Source of the DNA: Hexactinellida sp. DTS-2022
Taxonomy: Eukaryota; Porifera; Hexactinellida
NCBI GenBank assembly: GCA_028753945.1
Contig: JAPNXP010000001.1
Location: 11,708,501-11,772,500 of the forward strand
Direction of reading: 5' to 3'
DNA length: 64,000 nt
Of this stretch, positions 43,101-51,552 are shown piece by piece; the first letter of the stretch is position 1, and the number at the start of each line of letters is the position of its first letter. The notes under the pieces were generated by a model that was not told where the DNA came from, did not search any database, and was given only the letters and a program-made list of their open reading frames with translations. The position numbers and the translations under genes are program-made.

Positions 43101-44707
43101 CTGTATTTACATCGATACAAGCGGAGTAAAATAAATTACTTTAGCCGTCTTCGGAATACATTACAGTGGAACCTCGTTAATACGAACACCAACGGACGGT
43201 AAATTTTTGTTCGCTTTATCCGGAGTTCGTATTAACCGGAGTAATACCCATTCAATAGCCATTGTAGGGACTTGATTTTGTGGATCTGTTTGTTCGTCTT
43301 ATCCGGAAATTCGTATTAAATGTGTTCGTACTAACGAGGTTCTACTGTATATAACTTCATTATAACGGGAGTTCACAGTACATAACTACTTCCTCAATAG
43401 AACATAACCTACCTCTACTTTAATGTTGTCACATACGATAGAGGATATCTCCAGCCAGGGCGGGAGGTTGGTTATATCGCTAATATATACTGTGTCTAGC
43501 TCTAAGTTCTTCAGCACTCCTATTCCCTTCGAGAGATTCAGATCTATGTCGTCTGGCCCTAGTGATTTGGTGAATCTATTTAGAGAGAAATAGTATGTAT
43601 ATCAGTGTATGATACAGCCATTTGTAATTACGCTTCTAATCCCGGTCTAAATTCCGTCTAATCCAATTTGAATACGCCTAAATCACAAATTAATGTTACG
43701 GTATAGGAGAGGATTCCAAATCTTCCGCTCCTAAATTCAAATTTTCCAAAAATAATCTCCTGGATAATTCCTTGATGTATATTGTAGAACCTTGTTAGTA
43801 GGAACACCAGGGGACCGTCAAAATGCGTTCGCCTTATCTGGAATTCGTATTAACCAATATCATTTGTATTGAAAAGGCTTTGAAGGGGACTGAAATAGTG
43901 CTCATATTAACCGGAAATTCGCATTCGTATTAATCGTGTTCGTACTAACGAGGTTCTACTCTAATTTAATTTATATTTATGTTAATGTTATTGTACTGAC
44001 ATTGCAGCGCTAATTAGCGTATTCTATCCTATATGGGAATATGAGAATCTCGTAAAATGGTGAATTCAAAAAGGGAACGAGAATGCATAACAATCCTAAT
44101 TTAAGTTAGTAAAGTAATATCCGATTAAGACAGGCGATTATCTGACAAACTTTAATTTAAATTTCTAAATCCAGTTAAACCACTCAGGGTTTCATACAGG
44201 CGTATGCGACGCGCCTCCAGGCGCGTAATTTCAAAGGAAAACTTTTCTAGGCGCGCGAAAATCGAGAGATGCTCCCATTGACGTAACACAAATTGAGCAT
44301 TTTAGGCGCGTGTGAGCGAGCTCAAACTTAATCTAGGCGCGCGGGAAATTTTGCCTGGATGAAAGCCTGAAACCACTCATCTAAAAATCACCCTAAAATT
44401 GACCCTGGCATGGCTGTTTAGAAACGTTAAACAATGGATATTTGAATTCATTAAAATGAATTAGTTTTGTGTAATACAAAATATCGGTTGAGGAGCACAA
44501 AGTTTAATTCCCCTAGCCTATACTAATTCTATAAGTAGCTCCTGTTAACACGATTTCCGGACAATACGAACATATTAAGACGGTCCCCTGGTGTTAATCT
44601 AATGTAGTATTAACTAACTAATGTAGTATCTAGTATTAACTAACTAATTAATAAAGCAGTTACCTTGCTAGCTTTTTGAGAATCTGTTTTTTGAGAATAG
44701 CGGCCAT
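34117..44707 (-). CDS. BLTP3: BLTP3 / SHIP164-type bridge lipid-transfer protein (9 exons)
   Basis: Exons in transcript order: 44707-44664, 43575-43413, 42638-42547, 38864-38627, 38405-37980, 37772-37166, 37104-36959, 36737-36657, 36597-34117. All borders are GT-AG and the phases join to 1,426 codons including the stop; vertebrate UHRF1BP1 and UHRF1BP1L are about 1,440-1,460. The N-terminus is a chorein domain (MAAILKKQILKKLARFTKSL, then GIGVLKNLELD and NLPPWLEI), which starts the lipid-carrying groove between membranes. SKYGLTEKVLDSMFIEVESI and LGVLSIILNDSELKEASHFM follow the human order. The large last exon encodes beta-groove repeats, a low-complexity part, and a C-terminal coiled coil (about the last 150 residues, heptads rich in Leu, Glu and Lys). 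It acts on endosomal vesicle traffic in vertebrates. Intron 3 hosts CSRP. Confidence 0.88.
36805..36940. mobile_element. MITE family G in BLTP3 intron 7 (inverted copy)
   Basis: 'taatagcaagtcacattttg' and 'aaaatgctcgcttgggga' are inverse matches to 20736-20900. It takes up more than half of a 221-bp intron. Confidence 0.55.
37780..37942. mobile_element. pogo-like MITE filling BLTP3 intron 5
   Basis: CAGTCGACAACAGTTAAATC at the left and 'cgaattaacggatgttgactg' at the right, 163 bp of a 207-bp intron. Its left terminus lies 6 bases from the acceptor AG of exon 6, so the MITE end serves as the intron's 3' part. Confidence 0.75.
38431..38594. mobile_element. pogo-like MITE, family 1, filling BLTP3 intron 4
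   Basis: CAGTAGAACCTCGTGAGTAA at the left and 'actaaggaggttctactg' at the right, 164 bp of a 221-bp intron. The core 'gaagggattgaaatagtg' is the family 1 word. Confidence 0.75.
39163..39475. mobile_element. hAT-like MITE in BLTP3 intron 3
   Basis: CAGGGTTCCGCGAACTAGG at the left and 'gtttgcggaaccctg' inverted at the right, 313 bp, with 'gcggcct' words inside. Flanks GGATAAAAAT and GGATAAAT are similar but not exact, so the target duplication has an indel. Confidence 0.7.
39600..39940. repeat. three dispersed monomers of the 142-bp satellite
   Basis: 'taaacaagtatgctgattac', 'gaatatttgttgttgttgtt' and 'aaattcaaaatgaacct' words recur three times, diverged from the main array at 55801-56960. 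Similar single monomers lie near 12690-12860 and 58905-59000. Confidence 0.6.
39946..39971. repeat. GC-rich mini-hairpin fragment
   Basis: 'gctaccgaagggctcg' is the same word found inverted in the hairpin modules at 6029, 10711 and 58813. It is short, so it is supported mainly by the other copies. Confidence 0.4.
40988..41638 (+). CDS. CSRP / muscle-LIM-type protein with two LIM domains, intronless
   Basis: A 216-residue frame from ATG 40988 to TAG. CSRP proteins are cytoskeletal and nuclear adaptors binding alpha-actinin and zyxin. LIM1 runs from CGTCQTSVYHAEQVIAMGRS through HKMCLKCRDC to CRACHQKNF; LIM2 from CPICNKSVYHAEEIVALNKS through HKGCLRCEGC to CKTCYAKKF. All eight zinc ligands are present in each. 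Each LIM is followed by the family's glycine-rich tail (GTKGYGFGMGIG and STPGYGYGVGAG). The LIM order and linker length match CSRP1-3 (about 193 residues), so it is a true CSRP rather than a longer LIM protein. It lies entirely in intron 3 of BLTP3, on the opposite strand. Confidence 0.93.
   Translation: MAGVFGRGAPPKIGTSAPKCGTCQTSVYHAEQVIAMGRSFHKMCLKCRDCNKLMDSGSVVEHDEQPFCRACHQKNFGTKGYGFGMGIGTLQSEYTTDINTGSTDQPKAAFPPNPDHSTVVTIGGVPRCPICNKSVYHAEEIVALNKSWHKGCLRCEGCQKSLARADVQDHEDKPFCKTCYAKKFSTPGYGYGVGAGTLSSNQSEPVKTDKSTYPYV
41853..42041. mobile_element. pogo-like MITE, family 4
   Basis: CAGTCAGGTCTGCTTATTG at the left and 'aataaaagaacctgactg' at the right, TA-flanked. It is related to 11672-11838 and lies between CSRP and BLTP3 exon 3. 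Confidence 0.7.
43067..43378. mobile_element. pogo-like MITE split by another MITE
   Basis: 'cagtaaactctagttataac' at the left and 'ttataacgggagttcacag' inverted at the right. The 184-bp family 1 copy at 43164-43347 sits inside, between TA dinucleotides. It lies in BLTP3 intron 2. Confidence 0.7.
43164..43347. mobile_element. pogo-like MITE, family 1, nested in another MITE
   Basis: CAGTGGAACCTCGTTAATAC at the left and 'gtactaacgaggttctactg' at the right, TA on both sides. It is closely related to 59420-59608, which shares 'agccattgtarggac' in the centre. Confidence 0.78.
43612..43773 (-). mobile_element. MITE family B (copy 3, inverted)
   Basis: 'gatacagccatttgtaa', 'taatgttacggtataggaga' and 'ctcctggataattcctt' are the reverse complements of the marker words in 5119-5300. 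It lies in BLTP3 intron 1 beside a family 1 MITE. Confidence 0.65.
43782..43962. mobile_element. pogo-like MITE, family 1
   Basis: 'ttgtagaaccttgttagtag' at the left and 'gtactaacgaggttctact' at the right, with the family core 'gaaggggactgaaatagtg'. It lies in BLTP3 intron 1. Confidence 0.72.
44185..44369 (+). mobile_element. MITE family A (copy 2)
   Basis: Ends CAGGGTTTCATACAGG and CCTGGATGAAAGCCTG, with the interior collinear with 27836-28018. About 185 bp. A pogo-like family 5 fragment follows at 44470-44600. Confidence 0.8.
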
Positions 44708-45350
44708 TCCTTCTAATTTTATGCAGCAGTATAAAGCTTGCAGCCGTATTTTGTACAGAGAAATAGGTACACTTTAAATCTTCTAAATTCTAATCATTTA
44801 CCATGCATTCACTAAATATGAGAAAATAATCACACTTCATGATTGTATTAAATATGTATAACCACACTATATGAAAATATTTTAATCCATTAATTAATAT
44901 ACTAAAGAATACGATTAGTTGTACAACAATAAACGCAATACACACAAGACTAAACTCGTGTTCAGAAACGAACAAAATTCAGGTTTCTTAACTAATTCTC
45001 CATTAAAGTACTATTTATTGTCATTGCGAGATCCAACTGCGTAAACACACGCTAGCACTTATCACAGCTACCTGTAGTCAGGTCATTCCACGTGTCTTCT
45101 CAAGAAGGCATCCTAACACGCCCACACATTTCAGTGTCTTATAGTGTTAGCTATAAACATATTCTGTTTTGTCTATGTGTATGTACTAATTAACCACTCA
45201 AGCAGCAGTTAATAATTAAATGAATTAAATCTAGACTTTGAGTTCCTACCCCATATTCAATAGTATATCTGTATCATCTACTTTCTAATACAATTTACTA
45301 TCAAAGGACATATCCAATACGAAACAAGGTGGATAAATAACAAAAGGTAC
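44708..45350. other. BLTP3 upstream region and RAD50-copy 3' flank
   Basis: The first part is the BLTP3 promoter side, with no recognisable element. From about 45213 the sequence is a diverged copy of the RAD50 downstream flank ('ctttctaatacaatttacta' recurs at 45280, 46822 and 51480), showing that the duplicated segment extends past the coding sequence. Confidence 0.55.
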
Positions 45351-45783
45351 TCAATAAGAGTTGTGGGAGAAGGCTAGTTTATTTATCTGGGAATAGTTGT
45401 CGGTTTTTGTCAATCGCCAGTAGCTAGTAGTGCTCCACAAATTCTGAGTGTGCGAATTTCTCGACAAATTTCTGGTCGTGGGTTATCAAAATCATTTGAA
45501 AGCCAATAAATCGATCAAATTCTCAGCCAGAGAAGCCACATTCCTTTGATCCAGATTTGTGGTCGGCTCATCAAGTGCGACGCCAGTCGAATAAGGATGC
45601 ACGCCAGGACCTTCTGACCCGCGCTGCACCGCCCCCGCATCCCCATCTCTATCTCCCCCTTCATCATAACGACTCTGTAGTTGTACGAGCACCTGCCAGT
45701 AGCACTGCTGGTCCCTTCGTCATCAGCAGAAATCTGTATGTAGTCTATATCGGAGCCCTTGTAGATGTTCTGCCAGAGCTCCT
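45351..45783 (-). pseudogene. RAD50: short 3' fragment of RAD50
   Basis: On the minus strand it encodes the last 130 or so residues of RAD50: [35 protein letters not shown] (signature motif), [21 protein letters not shown] deletion of about 33 bases removes LAETFCGKCGII, and another takes out most of EAKAQGKSNFQMI, so the frame is broken and Walker B is damaged. It ends abruptly at 45783, just before a pair of perfect GC-rich palindromes. It is more diverged in its 3' flank than the other two copies, suggesting it is older. Confidence 0.9.
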
Positions 45784-45830
45784 GCTATCTGTCTCTCTGT
45801 ATGTATATGTTGCAGTCAAGTGCGTTTCAA

Positions 45831-45876
45831 CGCCAAACGCGTTTGGCGCATTTTAGTTCAGCCAAACGCGTTTGGC
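45831..45876. repeat. two perfect 16-18-bp palindromes
   Basis: CGCCAAACGCGTTTGGCG at 45831-45848 and GCCAAACGCGTTTGGC at 45861-45876, with a degraded third half-copy to 45900. They sit just beyond the breakpoint of the RAD50 fragment. Confidence 0.8.
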
Positions 45877-46399
45877 GTGTTTCTATACGCCATTCGCGTT
45901 TCTAACATTATTTCTTTTATTTGCTGCTATTTAATTAATGCTAGTTAGATTATTCACAAACAGAGTATCTAATTAATATTCAAATATCTGTTCTACAATA
46001 TTTACTGATAATTTTCATCTGTGTACTAAAATAATACCATTGCGACTTATACTAAATATTTAATTAAAACCATCGTGAATTAAAAACAATTCACGTTCAA
46101 ACTAAGTAATTGAACAATATGTACTTGAACTATATGTACCTCGCCTAGAGAGAAATATAATTCCGAATAATTCCTTCTGATTGCACTTCCCCAATGTTTA
46201 ATTTAATTAAGTATAATTTCAATATTCATATTACATTTATCTTAGTAATATAATTTAATTATATTTTGAATTGTGAAGACTTCAAATGTGTAAATTAAAA
46301 TTAAAGATTAATTAAAATTATTACAAATAGAAATTAGGATACGTGTAGTATTTACGTTACTATTTTGAATAATATAATTGACATCATCAACTTTGTAAA

Positions 46400-46545
46400 A
46401 TGTTCGATGTTCCAACTTTCACGGAGGGAGACACTTGTGTACAGAGACATTTGTGTACAAGACTAGTGCGACATTTGTGTACAACTTTGGTACGACACTT
46501 GTGTAGACAGATTTTTGTGTACAGACTGTAGAGCTGTAAATGGCT
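46400..46545. repeat. irregular short repeats of 'acacttgtgtac'
   Basis: At least five copies of 'cattgtgtaca'-like words (acttgtgtacagagac, atttgtgtacaa, cacttgtgtag) occur in 150 bases. There is no coding meaning, though they give a small open frame on the minus strand. Confidence 0.5.
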
Positions 46546-46889
46546 CACATTAAGTAGGCCATGTGTGTGTAGCACTAATAAAACTATAGTAGGAACCTAC
46601 TATATAACGTTTTTTACTAGAAGCACACTGCACACTAAAAATAATTTAGTCGATATTGTAAAATCTGTGTTGGGGTTTTGTTCCACTACTAGAGTTGAGT
46701 TAATAGAGCCACCGGTAAATAGATTTATCCGCTTAATGAGGTCAAAATGATAGTTTGGCTTAATAATTAAATCTAGATTTTGAGTTCCTACCCATATATA
46801 AATAGTATCTGTATAATCTACTTTCTAATACAATTTACTATCAAAGGGCAATTCAATACGAAACAAGTATGATAAATAACAAAAGGCAC

Positions 46890-48179
46890 TCAATAAGAGT
46901 TGTGGGAGAAAGCTAGTTTCTGTATTTGGGAATAGTTGTCGGTTTTTGTCAATCGCCAATAGTGTTCCACAAATTCTGAGTGTGCGAATTTCTCGACAAA
47001 TTTCTGGTCGTGGGTAATCAGAATCATCTGAAAGTTAGATTTTCCTTGAGCCTTGGCTTCCAATAAATCAATCAAATTCTCAGCCAGAGAAGCTACATTC
47101 CTTTGATCTAGATTTGTGGTTGGCTCATCAAGTGCGATAATCCCGCATTTCCCACAGAACGTCTCTGCTAGCGCCAGTCGAATAAGGATGCACGCCAGGA
47201 CCTTCTGACCCGCGCTGCACCGCCCCCGCATCCCCATCTCTATCTCCCCCTTCATCATAACGACTCTGTAGTTGTACGAGCACCTGCCAGTAGCACTGCT
47301 GGTCCCTTCGTCATCAGCAGAAATCTGTATGTAGTCTATATCGGAGCCCTTGTAGATGTTCTGCCAGAGCTCCTGTAGGATGGCGTTGATCTGCTCTATC
47401 TTGCTTTTGTGGAACTGCATCATGCATCTGTCCAGCTTGTGGTACGCGTAATCCAAGTCTTTAATGAGGTACCCCACCGTCATGAGCTCATGACGGTGGG
47501 GTACCTCATTAAAGACTTGGACTATGCGTACCACAAGCTGGACAGATGCATGATCGAACTTCTCCAAGATGGTCAGAATAGCTTTCAGCTGCTTCTCCTG
47601 CAGGCTTATTTCCTGCGCCAGCTCGTTCTCCTGTATGGCCAGCTGGTCGTGCTCGGCCAGCAGAGACGGGAGTGTGGCCTTCTCCACAGTGAGCATGTCC
47701 TCGCTGGTGCCTGAGAGCCGCTGCAGGTTCTCCAGCCTCCCGCGCAGCTCCGACAGCTGCGACTGCTGCTGCGACATCATGGTGGGCGCCACGTGCGTTA
47801 TGCGCTTCTGCAGGGACTCGAGCACCGGCTTCATGCCCTCCGGCTTGTCGAACGCCCGCTTGCAGACGGGACACGCGTGTCTCTGCTCTATGAAGCTGAG
47901 ACAGTCCTTGTAGAACTGCTTCGAGCTGGAGACGGACATCAGCTTGTCCTGCTCGGCCTGCTGCTCCTGCTTCAGCTCCTCCACCCTCCAGTTTGGAGCT
48001 GGCTCTCTTCCTCTCGCCCTCCTTGTTTTGAGAGCCAGCAGCTTCCCCTCTCCTCTTCTTACCCCCCGCTCGTACCTCTTCACCTCGCTCCTGCCCAGGA
48101 GCTTGGGGTCTGTCACGAACGCGTTTCCCGGCGCGTTGGGGGGGTAACAGCCGGTTGCCATAAACCGCAGACACTCCAT
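46890..48179 (-). pseudogene. RAD50: internally deleted RAD50 copy with an open 429-codon frame
   Basis: The frame runs MECLRFMATGCYPPNAPGNAF to FSHNSY with no stop. It lacks everything before IIECL, so there is no Walker A; the ATG exists because I of IIECL is ATG here rather than ATA. Most of the coiled coil is gone in at least three deletions: after GRSEVK, after GKLLALK and after LTILEK. It keeps the zinc hook CPVC (C103, C106), the signature [13 protein letters not shown] and Walker [13 protein letters not shown]. Upstream of 48180 it still matches the RAD50 start region, with the codons between GCAATAG and the P-loop deleted. A 134-bp palindrome lies at the third deletion (47420-47553). 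Possibly expressed as a small protein, but more likely a pseudogene. Confidence 0.8.
47420..47553. repeat. 134-bp palindrome (67-bp arms, no spacer)
   Basis: Centred at 47486/47487 (catgag-ctcatg). Both arms carry the RAD50 stretch encoding MTVGYLIKDLDYAYHKLDRCM, once in sense and once inverted. Only a few mismatches occur near the arm middle. It sits at the junction of a large coding deletion. Confidence 0.92.
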
Positions 48180-48226
48180 TATAGAGGTCTTCCCGGCCCC
48201 GTTTTCCTATTGCTAGCCCAACAAAA

Positions 48227-49290
48227 GTAATAGCTAGATATAATAAAAATTATTTGCTTTTTCTAAGCTAATTATCTCATTATCTCAAAAGTTAATGAAG
48301 TTAAGCATAATTTATGTATTATCAATGAATAGGAAGTTACCTATTCCGGATAGATCAGAACTAGCCCAGTTTACATAAAATCGATAGTTTTTGAGTTATG
48401 ACTCATTTTAGGAAATATACATTTCCCTGGCAACCGAGGAATGTGTCAACATTCCATTTATAATTTCGATATATTTTATTCAACTAGTTATAGGCATCAT
48501 CATGTTCCAATCTTGAACATTTATAACGAGTTTAACTATGGTAAAAGCAGGTTATAAAAACACGATATTTCGCACCCAAAATATCGATTACGTCATCATA
48601 TGATGACATAGCACAATTCTGAAGGATGCTATGTATACCTTGATACCAAGTTCCTATATAGTTATAGTACATTTATGACGTCTATCACTACTAGTTATGG
48701 AGATAAATATAAATAACCTATTTATCAATGGACTCTTATTTCCTACTATGATTCGGCAGCATGTATAGCCTACTCTATATATGGCCTTGACAGTATATAT
48801 ACCAGGGATGCACAAGAAGATGGGAAATTTTAATTTTTTAATGTTTTCTATATTGAACTACTAAGTTCTTTATGCGTCTCTAGGTCGTAAACATAACTCA
48901 GCCGTGCTAGCCCGTAATTAATATTAGCTATAATGAGAACGGTGATTGGATTTTCATAATTTAATAGTAATAATAAACACAAACAGTACAATTTCTAATA
49001 TTAATATACAGTGAATACTACACAATTATTTGCTTTCTTTCCTCTCCTCTTTCTCTCTCTGGCTCTAGCAGTGACACACGACACACTTAACTACATAATA
49101 GAAATAAGAATAAACAGAGTAATACAAATCATGGTAAATACAAATAAGTAGACACATAATTAAGAGAATTTCTTTAATTTACGCTTTTGAAAGGAACCAG
49201 CGAGTTATAATTATTAACTTTGTTTGCAAGAAAGCAATTCGCTGCGGTCGACTAGCTTCGATAAGATGTTCCAACTAAACACACTGCTAA
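48227..49290. other. intergenic, nothing recognised
   Basis: AT-rich DNA between the deleted RAD50 copy and the transposase remnants. It has one partial inverted pair ('acgatatttcgcacccaaaatatcg' near 48560, and 'atcatatgatgac' nearby). No gene or named repeat family was seen. Confidence 0.5.
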
Positions 49291-49301
49291 TACAAGTAGA
49301 C

Positions 49302-50210
49302 TTACAAATACATCAACGAAAGTTCAACAAGTATTTTTCTAGAAGGTCCACTTACAAGTTTCGCCAACAGCTCTTTATTGTTTTCGATGGCACTAAAGGT
49401 CTTCCATAAAACAAGAATGGATTTCAAAACTGGCTCAGATGGATATTTAAGTCCGCCACGGACCGTTAGCTGCAGAAGTTTATACTGAGAGTCCAAGTTT
49501 AAATAAAGGAGAAATTATTTATCAACTGTTAGCATATGTAGACAGACATGACACAGTTTTGTTTGTTTCAGGTACTGATGGACAGTATAGCCTGCAATAA
49601 AGGAAATGATTGAAGCAACTGTGAACCACAATCAATTGTTGATAGGTCATGAATCTCATCAAGAAATGGCTGCAAATTGAATTCACCATCAGTAGTGGAA
49701 AACGGACAAGAAAAAGACTTGACAAATGACTGAATAGATTGAAAGGAAGTGTCTTGTTGATCAGTAAATATGTTTAATATGCTAGAAAGTTCAAGTCGAC
49801 GCTCGGTTCAAGGATTTGAAGATAGATGTGATAATTAGAACCCGACATCATACGGCATAAACCGAAATGGTGTTCCAAGGGATCCGTCTGTAGAAAGGAG
49901 GACAACAGATATGTAAAGCCACAAGATTGAGTCAAACGGTTGGTAATTTGTGATAAAGCAATACAAGCATGTCTAAAACTGGTGTATGTTTGTTTACTCA
50001 GTTTGCCAATTTTTTCTGGTAAAGTTTGCCAAGCATCTAACGAAAACTACACGAGTCAAAAATAGAAATCGCTCGTAATTAAAAGTCAAAGGTCTAGAGA
50101 AATTATCGTTCAAACGTATTCCTTTAAATGGTGTGTTAACGTTGAATAATTTCCAAACAGTAAGAAGGGTATCAACAAACTCCGGAGTATTATTTCTACA
50201 TTCTGGATAG
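49302..50210 (-). pseudogene. P-element/THAP9-like transposase remnant
   Basis: On the minus strand, pieces in more than one frame read TPFKGIRLNDNFSRPLTFNY, ACIALSQITNRLTQSCGFTY, LLSSFLQTDPLEHHFGLCRM, then ERRLELSSILNIFTD after a frameshift near 49800, and FSTTDGEF near 49690. The 'DPLEHHFGLCR' word resembles the C-terminal domain of P-element-type transposases (DPLE-FFG-R). The N-terminal half and THAP domain were not found. Moderate confidence in the superfamily, high in it being a dead transposase. Confidence 0.5.
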
Positions 50211-50219
50211 TTAGCGCAG

Positions 50220-51310
50220 ATGCTCAAAGGTTATAACCAAATGAAGGAACGTGCTGATGGATATTCGGAGGAAAGTACGAGGTTAATTTTCGCTTACGGA
50301 GTTGCAACTATGAGTGATTCAAGCCTTGCCAAATTACCGAACATAGATTCAATTAAAAGAACGATACGTAAGCACAAGAATGGTCTTGAAGTTTTAAGCA
50401 ATCCAGCACATGCATCAGAAATCCAGATTCAAGACAAGTACAAAGTAACTTCAAAAGGAGAATCATTTTTACTATATGATTCAGGAATAGGAGACAGTAA
50501 CAGATTAATTATGTTTGCCACACCAAAAATGCTTTCAATTTTAACGTCATCGCAATCTTGGTAAGCAGATGCAACTTTTAAAGTTGCACCACAACAATTT
50601 TACCAACTATATACAATTCATGCGGAAAAAGATAGATATATCTTCCCTTGCGTCTATATATTGTTGACAGAGAAAACCGAACTGACTTACAAGAGGATGT
50701 TAAGAAAGTTGGTTAGAAATACAACCGGCATTAAACCCTTTGTATTTAATGTTAGATTTTGAAAAGGCAGCTATTAATGCGTTTGAAGAATTCCTGGCGG
50801 TTTTATCTGGATGTTTCTTTCATTTTTCCCAGAATATTTATAGGAAGATCCAATCGCTGGGATTAACTAATCAATACATGGAGGATCCTGGTTTCGCTCT
50901 CTACATGAGAATGCTTCCAAGTCTTGCATTTGTCCCGGAAAATGAAGTGTGTGATTGCTTTCTTATACTAATGGGCGAGTTTCCGCAAGATGCATTAGAA
51001 GTTGCAGAATATTTTGAAACAACATACCTGGGAAGAAGGTTACCAGACCAAACCAGGAGGACACCGCCATTTCCAATGAGGTTTTGGAATATGTGGGATA
51101 ACTATCTCTCACCCCAGTTTCCCCAAGTTGGTCAATCATTTTCAACGGGAACAAGCTGTGCAAGAAGCAAAATATGCAAAATGGGAGGGAGGGAATATAC
51201 ATCCGCAATCGAAATCAAGCAAGGAGCGTAATGAAAGATTGTATAATTTAGTGCTAATGGACTACGAGAAACGGGATACAATAACATTCTTAAAGGGGAA
51301 AGGGCATAGC
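50220..51310 (+). pseudogene. Mutator-like (MULE) transposase remnant
   Basis: Segments read SLAKLPNIDSIKRTIRKHKN, LLYDSGIGDSNRLIMFATPK, then ADATFKVAPQQFYQLYTIHA and IFPCVYILLTEKTELTYKRM (near 50570-50700), LDFEKAAINAFEEF, GCFFHFSQNIYRKIQSLGL, ALYMRMLPSLAFVPENEV, PMRFWNMWDNY and, after a frameshift near 51130, NHFQREQAVQEAKYAKW. 'DATFKVAP-FYQLYTIH' and 'DFEKAAINAF...GCFFHF-Q' are hallmarks of the MULE transposase domain (with a FLYWCH finger in animal copies, not seen here). Stops and frameshifts make it non-functional. It lies between two RAD50 copies. Confidence 0.75.
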
Positions 51311-51552
51311 ACAAAATTTTACATTCTAGTTATTATTTCAACCCTCATTATTATTTACTCTTAATCTTCAATATTATCTTAATTAACTTAAATTTTCATT
51401 ATTAAAAATTCCGGGACGAAAATTCCGGCGACGAAAGTTCCGTTTACCCTGGTTTACCATATAAATAGTATCTGTATAATCTACTTTCTAATACAATTTA
51501 CTATCAAAGGGCAATTCAATACGAAACAAGTATGATAAATAACAAAAGGCAC

